Below, one piece after another: positions 24,025 through 36,400 of a stretch of DNA of 64,000 nt; position 1 is the first letter of the stretch; every line of letters begins with the position of its first letter. The translations under genes and the position numbers were made by a program. The notes under the pieces were generated by a model, which worked only from the letters and a program-made list of their open reading frames with translations, was not told the origin of the DNA and did not search any database. Source of the DNA: Lathyrus oleraceus (Eukaryota > Streptophyta > Magnoliopsida > Fabales > Fabaceae); the NCBI RefSeq assembly GCF_024323335.1, contig NC_066583.1, positions 276,727,416-276,791,415 of the forward strand, written 5' to 3'.

Positions 24025-27000
24025 TTATGCGAAGTATTTCTTGACTGCATCTGAATTCAAAGGACGAGTGAAATCCTCCCCATCCATAGTTGTAAGTATC
24101 AAAGCACCGCCTGAAAAGGCTCTCTTAACAACATATGGACCTTCGTAGTTTGGAGTCCACTTGCCCCTGGAATCAGGCGCGAAAGACAAAACTTTCTTGA
24201 GCACGAGGTCACCTTCTCGGAACACAAGAGGCTTGACCTTTTTATCAAAGGCTTTCTTCATCCTTTGTTGATAAAACTGACCATGGCACATGGCTGTTAA
24301 TCTCTTCTCTTCAATCAAGTTCAATTGGTCATAACGACTCTGGATCCATTCAGCCTCAGTCAACTTGGCTTCCATCAAGACTCTCATTGATGGGATCTCA
24401 ACCTCCACGGGGAGCACAACCTCCATGCCATATACAAGAGAGAAAGGGGTTTCCCCTGTTGAAGTGCGGACAGATGTACGATAGCCATGCAAAGCAAATC
24501 GCAGCATCTCATGTCAATCTTTGTATGTAACAACCATCTTCTGAATAATCTTCTTGATGTTCTTGTTAGCAGCTTCAACAGCCCCATTCATCTTGGGTCT
24601 ATAGGGAGAAGAATTATGATATGCAATCTTGAACTCACTACACATCTCTTTCATCATCTTGTTGTTCAAGTTGGATCCATTATCAATAATGATCTTGTCT
24701 GACACACCATATCGGCATATGAGTTGATTCTTGATAAACCTCACAACCACCTGCCTGGTCACATTCGCATACGATGCCGCTTCAACCCACTTGGTGAAGT
24801 AATCAATTGCTACGAGAATAAAACGGTGGCCGTTTGACGCCTTTGGCTCTATCATGCCAATCATGTCAATTCCCCACATGGAGAAAGGCCATGGTGAGGA
24901 AATAACATTCAGAAGTGTCGGGGGAATATGAATCTTATCCGCATAAATCTGACACTTGTGGCATTTCTTCACATATTTGCAGTAGTCAGACTCCATTGTC
25001 ATCCAATAGTAGCATGCTCTCAACATCTTCGTTGCCATGGCATGTCCATTGGAATGAGTACCAAATGAACCCTCATGGACTTCAGTCATCAACGGGTCAG
25101 CTTCGTGTCTATCCACGCATCTGAGCAAAACCATGTCAAAATTCCTCTTATAAAGCACATCACCATTGAGGTAGAAACTGCCAGATAGTCTCCTCAAAGT
25201 CTTCCTGTCTTTAACAGATGCCACAGGCGGGTAAACCTGACTTTGGAGAAAGCACTTGATATCATAATACCATGGCTTATCGTCTTTCACTTCTTCAACT
25301 GCAAATACATGAGTTGGTCTATCCAAGCGCATCACAGTGATATTGGGAACTTCATTCCAATATTTCACCACAATCATTGAAGCAAGCGTAGCAAGAGCAT
25401 CTGCCATCCGATTCTCATCTCGAGGAATATGATGGAAGTCAACCTCAATAAAGAACGTTGAAATCCTCCTCGCATAATCTTTGTATGGGATGAGGCCAGG
25501 CTGATTCGTCTTCCATTCACCCTTAATCTGATTAACAACAAGGGCCGAATCACCATAAACATCAAGTTGCTTGATCCTAAGATCAATACACTCTTCCAAT
25601 CCCATAATACAAGCCTCATAATCCGCCATATTATTCGTGCATTTGAAAGTTAGCCTTGCTGTAAAAGGAAAATGGGTGCCCTGAGGAGTAATAATCACTG
25701 CCCCAATACCATTTCCATATTGATTAACAGCGCCATCGAACACCATACCCCATCGGGAACCAGGCTCTGGCCCTTCATCGAGCGTAGGCTTATCGCAATC
25801 TTTCATCTTCAAATACAGAATCTCCTCATCAGGGAAGTCGTACTGAACAGACTGATAATCCTCAATTGGTTGATGTGCCAAGTGGTCAGCCAATATACTA
25901 CCTTTAATAGCTTCCTGAGCTCGATACTCAATGTCATACTCAGATAACAGCATCTGCCAACGGGAAATCCGCCTAGTTAAAGCAGGCTTCTCAAAGATAT
26001 ACTTGATTGGATCCATTTTGGATATCAACCAAGTCGTATGATTCAACATATACTGGCGTAAGCGCTTAGCAGCCCAAGCCAAAGCACAGCATGTATTCTC
26101 AAGCATTGAGTATCGAGACTCACAATCAGTGAACTTCTTACTCAAGTAATATATGGCATACTCTTTCTTCCCTGATTCATCTTGCTGACCTAATACACAA
26201 CCCATAGAGCCATCAAGCATGGTCAAGTACATAATCAATGGTCTCCCTTCAACAGGCGGAGACAGAATCGGAGGCTCGGACAAATACTCTTTGATACTAT
26301 CAAAAGCCTTCTGGCAATCCTCGGTCCAATCATGACGCTGATCTTTCCGGAGGAGCTTGAATATAGGCGCACATATGGCAGTCATGTGGGATATAAATCT
26401 CGAAATGTAATTCAAGCGGCCAAGAAAACCTCGGACTTACTTCTCAGTTTTGGGCGCAGGCATCTCTTGTATTGCTTTGACCTTGGCAGGATCAACTTCA
26501 ATACCTCTTTCACTGACAATAAAGCCCAATAACTTGCTAGAACGGACTCCAAATGTACACTTGTTTAGATTCAGGTGGAGTTTGTACTTCCTCAAACGCT
26601 GAAAAAGCTTCAACAAGTGCTCTACATGTTCAAATTCCGTTTTCGACTTTGTAATCATATCATCAACATACACCTCAATCTCCTTGTGCATCATATCGTG
26701 AAACAAGGTAGTCATAGCTCGTTGATACGTGGCTCCAGCGTTCTTCTAACCGAAGGGCATCACTCGATAACAGAATGTTCCCTAAGGTGTGATGAATGTT
26801 GTCTTCTCTATATCCCCGGGTGCCATTTTAATCTGGTTGTAACCGGAAAATCCATCCATAAATGAGAAGACATTGAATTTAGTTGTATTGTCTACCAACA
26901 TATCAATGTGTGGTAGAGGAAAATCATCTTTCGGACTAGCTTTATTCAAGTCTCGATAGTCCACACACATTCGGACTTTTCTATCTTTCTTAGGCACAGG

Positions 27001-27484
27001 CACAATATTGGCCACCCATTGAGGATATGTAGAAGTCACCAGAAACCCCGCATCAATTTGCTTCTGAACTTCTTCTTTAATCTTCACTACCATATCAGGA
27101 TGAGTTCTTTTAAGCTTCTACTTCACAGGTACACACTCAGGCTTCAAAGGCAGGAAATGTTGCACAATATCAGTATCCAGACCAGGAATGTCTTCATACG
27201 ACCAGGCAAAGACGTCGACATATTCTCGTAGCAACTCAATCAACCCCTTCTTCACATACTCTTCTAGGAGTGCCCCAATCTTCACCTCACTAACATAATC
27301 CTCAGACCCCAAGTTGACTGTTTCCAGATTCTCAAGATGCGGCTGAATGATCTTCTCTTCATGCTCAAGCAGACGACTAATCTCGTCAGGAATCTCTTCA
27401 ACATCATCTTCTTCGGCCTCAAATACAGGGAACTTAAAGTTGGGAGATGGTGTTGGATCATTACGTTCAATGGGTTTGATCAAC
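24025..27484 (-). pseudogene. Ogre B RT-RNase H-aRH-integrase ORF with five nonsense codons
   Basis: Second exon of the Ogre polyprotein, one continuous frame of about 1,150 codons. Order: N-terminal linker (27484-27120), reverse transcriptase (VDYRDLN; YVDD at 26670-26659), classical RNase H (about 26230-25950), linker, archaeal-type RNase H (FDGAVN to YGDSALV, about 25760-25540), HHCC zinc finger (KKCHKCQIYADKIH), integrase core (GIDMIG, IIIDNG, GAVEAANK), C-terminal region ending VKKYFA. It copies genomic RNA into DNA and inserts it. Breaks: TAG 27118-27120, TAG 26782-26784, TAG 26746-26748, TAA 26437-26439, TGA 24514-24516. There is no frameshift. In the second RNase H the conserved Glu (NNEAEYEA in C) is Asp (codon 25623-25621), and the integrase TDNG is IDNG. 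Confidence 0.92.
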
Positions 27485-27757
27485 CTGCATAATGATTTTG
27501 AGTATAAAAGAGATTTTACAATTCAAGTAAGGCAAATCATTATGCAGATGAAAAGATTGATTTTTTTTTTTTTAGGGTTTTATGGTGATCACCAATTTCA
27601 TGCAAAAAGCCAAAAGGAAAAATAATTTGGAAAAACAAACATTTAACATGTGATTATTGAATGAATATCATTGTATTAATCAAAAATGTGCCAACAATGT
27701 CATCACTTCTCCCTTTGGCATGGGAGAAAGTTTTTTTAAACAAAATGAACATATTAC
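27485..27757 (-). other. Ogre B intron between protease and RT
   Basis: Donor GTAATA (27757-27752) and acceptor TTATGCAG (ending 27485). Ogre elements are known to carry a spliced intron at this place, so that gag-protease and RT-integrase are joined only in spliced RNA. The same layout is seen in C (41432-41189; donor GTAATT, acceptor CATGCAG). The body is AT-rich with an 11-T run on the minus strand side. Exact sites are inferred from the two copies. Confidence 0.7.
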
Positions 27758-29833
27758 ATGGACTTATGGATAACTGTTGGAACATCAACAGCGACCCAAT
27801 TATTGCAGATTCCACCAGGTATGACTAAGTTGCCAAGATCTTCCTCTTCATCATCTTCAACAATGGCAGCATCCTTCTGGTCTTCAACAGTATGGATGAA
27901 ACCACCACTCTGTTATAGCCCACGCTCATTGGAAACACCTGAAGAATACCCAATGCCAGCTCGGGATTTATTATCTTCCATCTTGATCATTTGGCCTAAA
28001 CCAGTAGTTGCACCATGCTCAATGGCCAACTTAGCATCATTGTAGGAAGCAAATGAAGAAGGTCCTTTCCTTGAAGGCTCAGCAATAGACAAGGCTTGGA
28101 ACGGAGTCCCAACCTCATCCCCAAGGTCAATATAGGAAAAGGAAGATAAATGGCTAACCAAGAGAGCCTTCTCTCCCCCTATCACCACCAACTTCTTATT
28201 TTTAACAAACTTTAACTTTTGGTGTAGGGTGGATGTCACGGCGCCTGCCTCGTGAATCCATGGTCTGCCAAGCAAACAGCTGTATGATGCATGAATATCC
28301 ATGACCTGTAAAGTGATCTGGAAATCACTAGGTCCGATCTTGATCGGGAGTTCTACTTCGTCGATCACGGTTTTCCGCGATCCATCAAAAGCTTTAACTA
28401 CCACTCCACTTTGTCTCATGGGAGGCCCCTGATAAGAAAGTTTAGCCAAAGTGGATTTTGGCAACACATTAAGTGATGATCTTGTGTCCACCAACACATT
28501 GGACAAGGCATCATCCTTGCAGTTCATAGAAATGTGTAAAGCCAAATTGTGGTCTTTTCCCTCCTCGAGAAGATCAGCATCATAGAAGCTCAAATTGTTG
28601 CAAGCGGTTATGTTTGCAACAATGCTATCAAACTGCTCAATCGGGACACCGTGATCCACGTATACCACGTCCAACACCCTATGCAAAGCTTCACGGTGTG
28701 ACTCTGAATTCATCAGTAAAGATAAGACATATATCTTTGATGGAGTTTATAGCAGCTGATCAACAACATTGTACTCGCTCCTCTTGATGAGCCTTAGTAT
28801 CTCATCACAATCCTCTCTCAAAATTCCATGTTGGCCAACCAGGATAGGAGTTTTAACTGATTTATCAACAACAGGGTCAACGCCCTTCACAACAAGTGCT
28901 GGATTAGAAGACGAAGTCCCCACAGGACCGGAAGGATTAACAACAACAGTTCTTCTCACGACATCTTCGTGGGGTTACAACGGCGCCGAGAAAATACGAC
29001 CACTATGGGTCACACCACTAACATCTGAGATACTCACAACAGAGGTGGAGGGCAAGGACACCTCCTTTCCTTCTTCTAGCATAAATGCATTATATCTGTA
29101 AGGAACAACTTTATCTGATGAGTACGGGACAGGACCCGCTGGCTTGATTACAAGAGTGGGAGAAACCTTCTTCTTGCTGCCATCATACTTGACGATAACA
29201 GGCTCTGGTATTCTGAAAACAGAAGAGATAACATCAACTTCGTCCTCATTACAATTCTGAAGTATTTCGATCATTCCCTGATCCAACATCTCTTGGATGT
29301 CCTTCCTTACTTGTCGGCATCCACTTTCGTTGATAGTGCACACCTGGCACCTATCATGGTCATGCTCATAGTGACTGTATCCACACAACAGTCTATGCAT
29401 CTCAACCAAAGATTGCCTGATATCATTGACATACAGGACTTTGTATTTGCCAGGACAACCCTGGACCATATTTACAGCAGATTTCCCATGCTCGGGCAAT
29501 GGGTTCTTCTTGACATTAGGACCTACGTCCTCGAAAAACAAAATCCCACTTCTCACAAGGTCTTGCACCTTGGTCTTCAAGGGATAACAATTCTCCACAT
29601 CATGTCCGGGAGCACCAGAATGATATACACAGTGTAATTCAGGCTTGTACCACCACTGAGGGTTGGTTGGTACATCGGGAGGGTCACGTGGAGTGATCAG
29701 TTTTCTATCGATCAGAGAAGGATAGAGTTCAGCATAAGTCATTGGAATTGGATCAAAAGTGACCCTCTTCCTATCGTAGCTGGTGTTGGTGTTATTGTTG
29801 TTTCGAGGCTGGTAGGCATGTTGTTGCGGACGA

Positions 29834-29868
<35 letters not shown>

Positions 29869-31130
29869 AACTTCTCGGAAGGCAGGTGCTATATGAGCCA
29901 CCTGGTGTTGGCTAACGGCAGGATGCACGTTCTTCCTCTTCATAGAGGGTCTTCTCTTAATATGGGAGGACACAGCATGTGCGTCTCCCTCCTTCTTCTT
30001 CGCAAAGCCCCCATATCTCTTTGCTGAAGAGCCTTCATCTCTAGTCAAACGTCCCTCGCGGACCCCTTCTTCTAGTCTCATTCCCATATTCACCATCTCG
30101 GTGAAGTCTGAGGGAGCACTGGCTATCATCCTTTCGTAATAGAAAGAACTCAAGGTCTTCAAAAAGATCTTGGTCATTTCTTTCTCTTCAAGGGGTGGCA
30201 CTATCTGAGCGGCCAACTCACGTCATCTCTGGGCGTACTCTTTGAAAGTCTCTTTCTCTTTCTGGGACATCGCCCTCAGCTGGTCCCTATCAGGAGCCAT
30301 ATCCATATTGTATTTATATTGCTTGACAAAGGCCTCGCCAAGATCGTTGAAGAAGCGGATGTTCGAACTTTACAGACCCATGTACCACCGGAGAGCAGCA
30401 CCGGATAGACTGTCCTGGAAGTAGTGGATAAGAAGCTGATCATTGTCAGTTTACGTTGAGATCTTGCGAGCATACATCATAAGATGGCTGAGAGGGCATG
30501 TGTTTCCCTTGTACTTCTCAAAGTCAAGCACTTTAAATTTAACAGGGATCTTGACTTTGGGCACGAGGCACAACTCAACAGCACTTTTACCAAATAGGTC
30601 ATTACCCTTCAGAGTCTTCAGTTCCTTGCGCAGCTCAAGGAATTGGTCTTTCATTTCATCCATTTTCTCATAAACATCTGGGCCCTCAGATGGCTCAGAA
30701 TGATAGATGGTGTCTTCAACTCTTGGTAAAGTGTCCACAACGGGAGGTGGCACAGAAAGGACCGGGCTAGATGCTGGAAGAGAAGCGAGAGTTAGAGCAA
30801 AACCTTCAGGCACAAAATTGGCGGGCATTCCCTACGGGAATCCGGCTGGCATAGTAGGCGCAGAATGAGCTGTTGCGGCAGGCACAATTGAAGAAGCTAC
30901 CGCTGATATAATAGTCCTCGCTGGAGGAGTTGCAGTAGTTGGCGACGATTGGCTCTGGGCAGCCAGCACTGACTCCATCATGGCAGTCAGCCTAGCTATC
31001 TCATCCTTCAGTTCCCGGTTCTCTTGCTCTAGATGCTCCATTAGTCTTGGAAGATTCGCTCTGGTGTTATACCGGCGCGTCAGCTTGTCTTCAAAATAAA
31101 TGAAGAGCAAAGAGTTAGACCACTGATTAG
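27758..31130 (-). pseudogene. Ogre B gag-protease ORF with seven nonsense codons
   Basis: Capsid protein and aspartic protease in one frame. The N-terminal part has a coiled-coil-like stretch (MEHLEQENRELKDEIARL), then the retrotransposon gag domain (about 30560-30090), a polyQ/H tract, a CCHC-like block (YHSGAPGHDVENC), the acidic C-terminal gag, and protease near 28490. Stops: 30832-30834, 30451-30453, 30370-30372, 30217-30219, 28975-28977, 28747-28749 and 27913-27915. There is no frameshift. The protease active site D-T-G is D-T-R (codon 28482-28480, AGA instead of GGA), so the enzyme would be dead even if read through. The start is uncertain: no ATG fits the conserved N-terminus, and a splice-acceptor-like TATTTTGAAG precedes it (see findings). 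Confidence 0.9.
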
Positions 31131-31369
31131 AGATGAACAAAACCTGCTTATGCATATGATACATGCAATGTTTGTGCATATGATTTATTTTTATTTGAGG
31201 GACCTTATAGAGCTCTATTTGCAAATATTTGAAAATGTTAATCTTTTAAGACACATATGGAATACTCATAGCAATAATATTTGGAAAAAATTTTACACCA
31301 ATGAAGAAGTACAATTTTGGTAACCAAATATAATACAAGAGGAAAGGAGAAATAAAATCCTATGAAGCC
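31131..31369 (-). other. Ogre B spacer between ORF1 and gag
   Basis: About 240 bp non-coding, matching 14265-14482 of D. It contains no recognised motif except a possible splice acceptor near the gag side. Confidence 0.5.
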
Positions 31370-32854
31370 CTAGAAGCAATCGCCCAAAGCTCTCAAGATC
31401 GGAAGATAAGCTGCGCGAAGCCTCTTCACCTCTCTCTCATAAGCTGCTTCCATGTCGGCCTTCTCCTTGGCGAGCCGATCATACTTCCTCTTCCAAAACC
31501 TGGATGATTGAGGAAGAAGAGAAGTAACAATATCATCAGGCTCATCAATAACCTGATGCTCCAGAAATTCTATCACAGCATCCTTATCTCTGAGTTGCTG
31601 AAGTAGTTCCTCTCGCTCACGAACCCAAGCACGCAAACGGTCTTCATCTCTCAACTCCTCTACTCCTTGGTTAGGGAGGGTTAAAGGCCCAACCATAACC
31701 ATAGGGGTAGGTCTCGGATAATCATAGGGCATGCGGTACTCAAGAGCTTTCTTCCTTACCCAAGCGGTATATGGTTCCAAAGCAATGCAATTCTTCGGAC
31801 CAAGCTCCTTCCTTCCCTTCCTATGAACCTTGCGCCAGGCGCGGACCATCCTGTCCTTCAAGTTCTGGGGATCTTTACCCTCTTGAAAGAGCACACCTTC
31901 CAATAGAATGTTGTTAGGTTTTTCCTTTAAGGGGAACCCAAACTGACGGCGAGCCAAAATAGGGTTGTAGTTAATTCCACCACATATACCAAGAAGAGGC
32001 ACATTGGAGAATTCACCAAAAGAATCAATAATCTGGACACCATCATACACACGGTTATACCAAAAGATATCATCATTAGTGAGAGACATAAGTCTCGTAG
32101 ACCACCGTAGACATCCCTTATTCTCCTTGAAGGCGAGTATCTGAGGCAAGTGTGAAATAAACCACTTGTACAATAGAGGCAAACAGCACACAATGGATCC
32201 ACCACCCTTTTCATTCCTCATGTGCAAAGAGAAATAAGTGTCATCCAACAGAGTCGGAACGGGATTAAGAGAAGAGAAAATCCTAATAGCGTTCACATCC
32301 ACAAAATTGTCAATGTTGGGGAATAACACTAGTCCATAGATGAGAAGTAAAAATACGGCTTCAAAAGCATCCTCACTCATGGCCTTCCCAAACAAAGTAG
32401 CTTGGGCAATGAGAAAATCAGATGGGAGACCTTGAATTCCACCTTTGGTAGTCATATGAGCAACAACCTCAGATACATCTACATGAAGCAAATTAGCAAT
32501 CTCTTGGGAAGAAGGAACTCTCTCCAAGCAACTGAACAGAAACTGATCCAGAATAGGTATACCCACGAGATAGGCATACTCCTCAAGTGTAGGCAAAAGC
32601 TGGAAATCCAGAAAAGTGAAGCAACGGTACAGAGGATCATAGAACTGCACTAGCACACTCATCAGACCTTCATCCACCTGAGTAGAAAGAATAGACAGAA
32701 GCTTCCCATGGCGAGCTTTGAACTCCAAAGGCTCTAATACATAATATGTCAAACTCCTTAACTCTTTCAAGTCGGGTTGTCTGAAACTGTACTTCTTCTT
32801 ATTCCTTCTTTGCTCATCCAAAGGGAGTGTACTATGGTTAAACCTGACAATCAT
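31370..32854 (-). CDS. Ogre ORF1 protein (copy B, 494 aa, intact)
   Basis: Same family as the D and C copies. Start ATG at 32854; the conserved part begins at KKYSFRQPDLKELR (about residue 20). Conserved blocks: RCFTFLDFQLLPTLEEYAYL near residue 80, AFEAVFLLLIYGLVLFPNI near 170, GGGSIVCCLPLLYKWF near 220, GGINYNPILARRQFGFPL near 290. The C-terminal 90 residues are charged and helical (RLRAWVREREELLQQLRDKD), probably coiled coil. No stop or frameshift, in contrast to the 12 nonsense codons in gag-pol of the same element. Function unknown; it is not needed for any known enzymatic step of the cycle. Confidence 0.87.
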   Translation of the reverse strand: MIVRFNHSTLPLDEQRRNKKKYSFRQPDLKELRSLTYYVLEPLEFKARHGKLLSILSTQVDEGLMSVLVQFYDPLYRCFTFLDFQLLPTLEEYAYLVGIPILDQFLFSCLERVPSSQEIANLLHVDVSEVVAHMTTKGGIQGLPSDFLIAQATLFGKAMSEDAFEAVFLLLIYGLVLFPNIDNFVDVNAIRIFSSLNPVPTLLDDTYFSLHMRNEKGGGSIVCCLPLLYKWFISHLPQILAFKENKGCLRWSTRLMSLTNDDIFWYNRVYDGVQIIDSFGEFSNVPLLGICGGINYNPILARRQFGFPLKEKPNNILLEGVLFQEGKDPQNLKDRMVRAWRKVHRKGRKELGPKNCIALEPYTAWVRKKALEYRMPYDYPRPTPMVMVGPLTLPNQGVEELRDEDRLRAWVREREELLQQLRDKDAVIEFLEHQVIDEPDDIVTSLLPQSSRFWKRKYDRLAKEKADMEAAYEREVKRLRAAYLPILRALGDCF

Positions 32855-33404
32855 GTTCCAAAAAGGTCCCCATAGTCGTCATCTCATCTTTCGGATATTA
32901 TCGGATAAACGACTACTCGTATTCCAAAAATATTCTCAAGAGAGACTCTTATGAGTGTAGTATCGCGTAACAATCGTATCAAATCTTACACTTGAACGAC
33001 CTTCGCACTACGTCCTAAAATAGACCAAGATGGGCTAGGTAATCTAAGGTCCTTGGCTTCTAAGGTTTATATTGGAAAGAGTAATGCCTAACCACGACTA
33101 CTCGTGTGACATTATTGATCCCAACAAGACCTCCACCAAGTGAATGGGCTTGCAAGTCAACTTGCTAAGGAATAACTCCACACAAGTCAACAAGACTATG
33201 CCATTCTCCTATCATAAGTGTACTCGAGTTCGGGTATAGAACTCATCTCACAAGAGACCACCAAGCACACAAGCAATTGATATATCAAGCAAATCATACA
33301 TTACAAACAATACAGTCACCATAAATTTGCACATAAATATGTCACAAAATAAATAAACATACAATACAACAAGCAAAAAGTAGGCTAAACCCACTAGGAG
33401 TAAT
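32855..33404 (-). other. Ogre B 5' leader
   Basis: Non-coding sequence between PBS and ORF1, related to the leader of D at 11909-12752 but shorter. Nothing else seen. Confidence 0.6.
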
Positions 33405-33421
33405 CCCCAGCAGAGTCGCCA
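33405..33421 (-). other. Primer-binding site of Ogre B
   Basis: Minus strand reads TGGCGACTCTGCTGGGG, six bases from the LTR end (spacer 33422-33427). It resembles the complement of the 3' end of plant tRNA-Arg with two mismatches to the form I recall. Identical to the site in C. Confidence 0.85.
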
Positions 33422-33427
33422 CTTTTC

Positions 33428-36400
33428 TGTAGCGGGGTATTCGTTACCTTATGGTTTATTGATTAAACCAAAAGTAAGTATACATTTCGAGTCGCCACCG
33501 CACTTTTATTTGTCCAAAGGAAAGGCTAAAAAGTGAACAAAAGCCAAGTAAGAAGTTTTATCAAATCAAAAACTAATAAAAATGTCAGAGATCTGGGTAA
33601 GGGGGTTGGTTATGAAATGGGAAGGTTTTAAGCACCCAAAACACCCTTAGTACTCTAAGGGAGCCCTTTTTGCAAATGTATATTGTAGGTTGGTATTTAT
33701 GAAAATATCTGTGCAAACAAGATTGGGGGGATGAGAAAAGAATATACATTATATTTACAAATTTGTTGTTTGAATGGATAAACCCATTGCCTACGTACCA
33801 TCACAAAGGTAGGATCAAAACCTCGTAGTTCGGGGTAAAAATCTCAAAAGATTGGTGAATTGATTTGATCAAAAGCCTTAAGGTATTTTGTTATCAAAGG
33901 GAGAAAACTCAACCTAAACCAACAATCCACCATGTGAGGAGAGCTTCAACATACTAGTGAGGGATCCACCCTATAATAAGTATGGAAGACTTATAGTCCA
34001 ATCACTAAGGATAAGGTGAGGTTTACATCAACCACTATGATAACTCAAACCTATGGCTAATGTTTATGAAAAAAGGTTTTAACAAAGGTGGCCATTGGAA
34101 CCACAAAAACAACTTGAAGTGAGTTGTATTTACAAATTAGAAGTATTCAGAAAATGAGGTCAAAGTTGACTTAAGATTTATTCACAATGAGTATTAATGA
34201 AAAGAGTTTGAAAAATCAAAGACATAAGGCCTAGGTTTCTAATTTGAAACAAAGTCAAAGTTTGCACATAAATGAGTTTGGCTTGGGTTAGAGTGGAGAG
34301 AAGAAGAGAAGGGCTAGTCCTAAATATGCAAAGATAAGAGAAGAGATAAAACCCTTGGAGTTCCTTTTCTTGAAATCATAAAGATGATTCAAGATGCTCC
34401 TTTCCCTTGGACTTAGCAATCAACTCAAGCAATCAAACAAATATTATATTCAAACTACTAGGATCTCCATTTGGCTTGTCTCTCTTAACTTGGTTATTCA
34501 TGACAATGGTCCTTCTTACTATCTCAAGATGGAATCCCTATCACACAAGAACAAACATCAAAAAGTTTAAAACACAATAAGAGGAATGGACAAAGAATGA
34601 GTTTAGATTAGGGGTCCTTTGAAGTCAACTTTAAGATTTAGCATTCTAAAGGTATGAGGCCTAGTTGCTCTTCAACAAGTTTAACATTCTAAAGGCATGA
34701 GGCCTAGTTGCTCTTGAACTCCTTTAAGCATGGGTAAGGTTCTAATTCTAAGTCCTTTCTCCTTTTTGCATTGGGTTCACACAAAACAAACACAAAGCAA
34801 CAATATATTTATATACAATAATGAGCTCAAATGAGGAAAAAGGAAAATGACATAAACATAAAATATGAGCTCAAGTGAGCAAAGCAAAAAGCAATATGAA
34901 TAAATGAGCAAGAAAATAAATTGCATTAAAGTAAATTGCAAGAAATTAAATGCTTGAATTAAAGTTAGTAGTTAGTAGTTAATGTTAGTGTGTCATAAGA
35001 CAATTTAGCGCTATGTTAAGCAATCGTAAGTGGACTAATATAGTAGTCACACCTATCTGAGGCCGGTCAATAAAACTATAGGCAAATAAACACAAGTTAG
35101 AGATCATGACTAGTAAGCCAAGCTCCTACAACTTGCCATTCCAAAAGAAAAGAGGAAAGCCTTGTATGGACTTTAGGTTTTTTGCTTGACCAAGAAGCAA
35201 CCTATCTTGGACACAAAGCAACTCACTTGATCTTTGATTAAGTTGAGTTTGATTTGGATCAAAGAAGGTTAAGCCTCTCATATGTCAAGACTAACCACAA
35301 ATCATTCACTCATTGGCCAAAATAAAATAAAAAGTGAGATGAAGATGAAATGGAATAAAAGGAGAATTCAAATGACATAATCAAAACACAATGATCAAAT
35401 GTGAATCAAATCATCATCAACCAATGGTAAACAGAAGATAAATGAAGATTAGAAGTCAACAAAGTCAAATATAATTTTTTGGTATTTTTGGAATTAAATA
35501 AATGCAAAATTAAAATGGACAAAATATGGTCAAACCTCAAATTCAATTCAAATCAACTTCAACAAGTCCAATTGAATCATCATAGGTCTAACATTGTCAA
35601 ACAAGGTTTGACAAAAAATTTTAACATTTTTTGAAAACAGAAACTATTTAAAATCAATTAAAAACAAAGGAAAATAACATAAATGAATTAAAATCTCAAA
35701 TAAATCTCAAATCAATTAACAAATTGATGAGACTACTTTTCATAGATTTATCATGATCCATATGTGTTAATAAAATATTTTTGGATTTTTCAGATATCAA
35801 AAAGTATTTAAAATGAATTAAAAACTATTAAAAACAAAATAATTCACAAAAAATATTAAATGAAGTCACAAAAATAATTAATAATTAGATTATGAAATTA
35901 GATTTTTCACGAAATTTTTTGTCATTGGTCTCATATTTTTATGACTTCAAATAAAATAGTTATGAATTTTTGAAATAAAAAGGAATTAAAAGAAAAAAAC
36001 AGAAAATAGAAAAGAGCAAAAAACCAGGAGCACTGGATTGACTTCATTAAATGACGTGGCGTTATCCAATGGCTCAGGGGCGCTGGAGTACCATGGTCAT
36101 AAGTCAAGCGCGAAACAAAGTGAATTAAAATAAGTCAACAGAACGCATGGCCACGATTAGATCGTTTGAATGAGATCCAAAGGCTCGGGCTCATCCACGT
36201 GGGGATGGTGGTGGAAACCACCATCTTCTCCGGCCAGCAAACAACTTTCGGCCACCGCGCGCAGGTTTTTGAACCTCAATGAAAATAAGCAAACGTGGTA
36301 CCAAAATGAAGCTGGGGTGATGTACATCACCCCTGTAACCTTGGATTGTGCTCAATGTTTCTATTAAGTGAGAAATTTGAGCTTGAAAATCCAGGTATGC

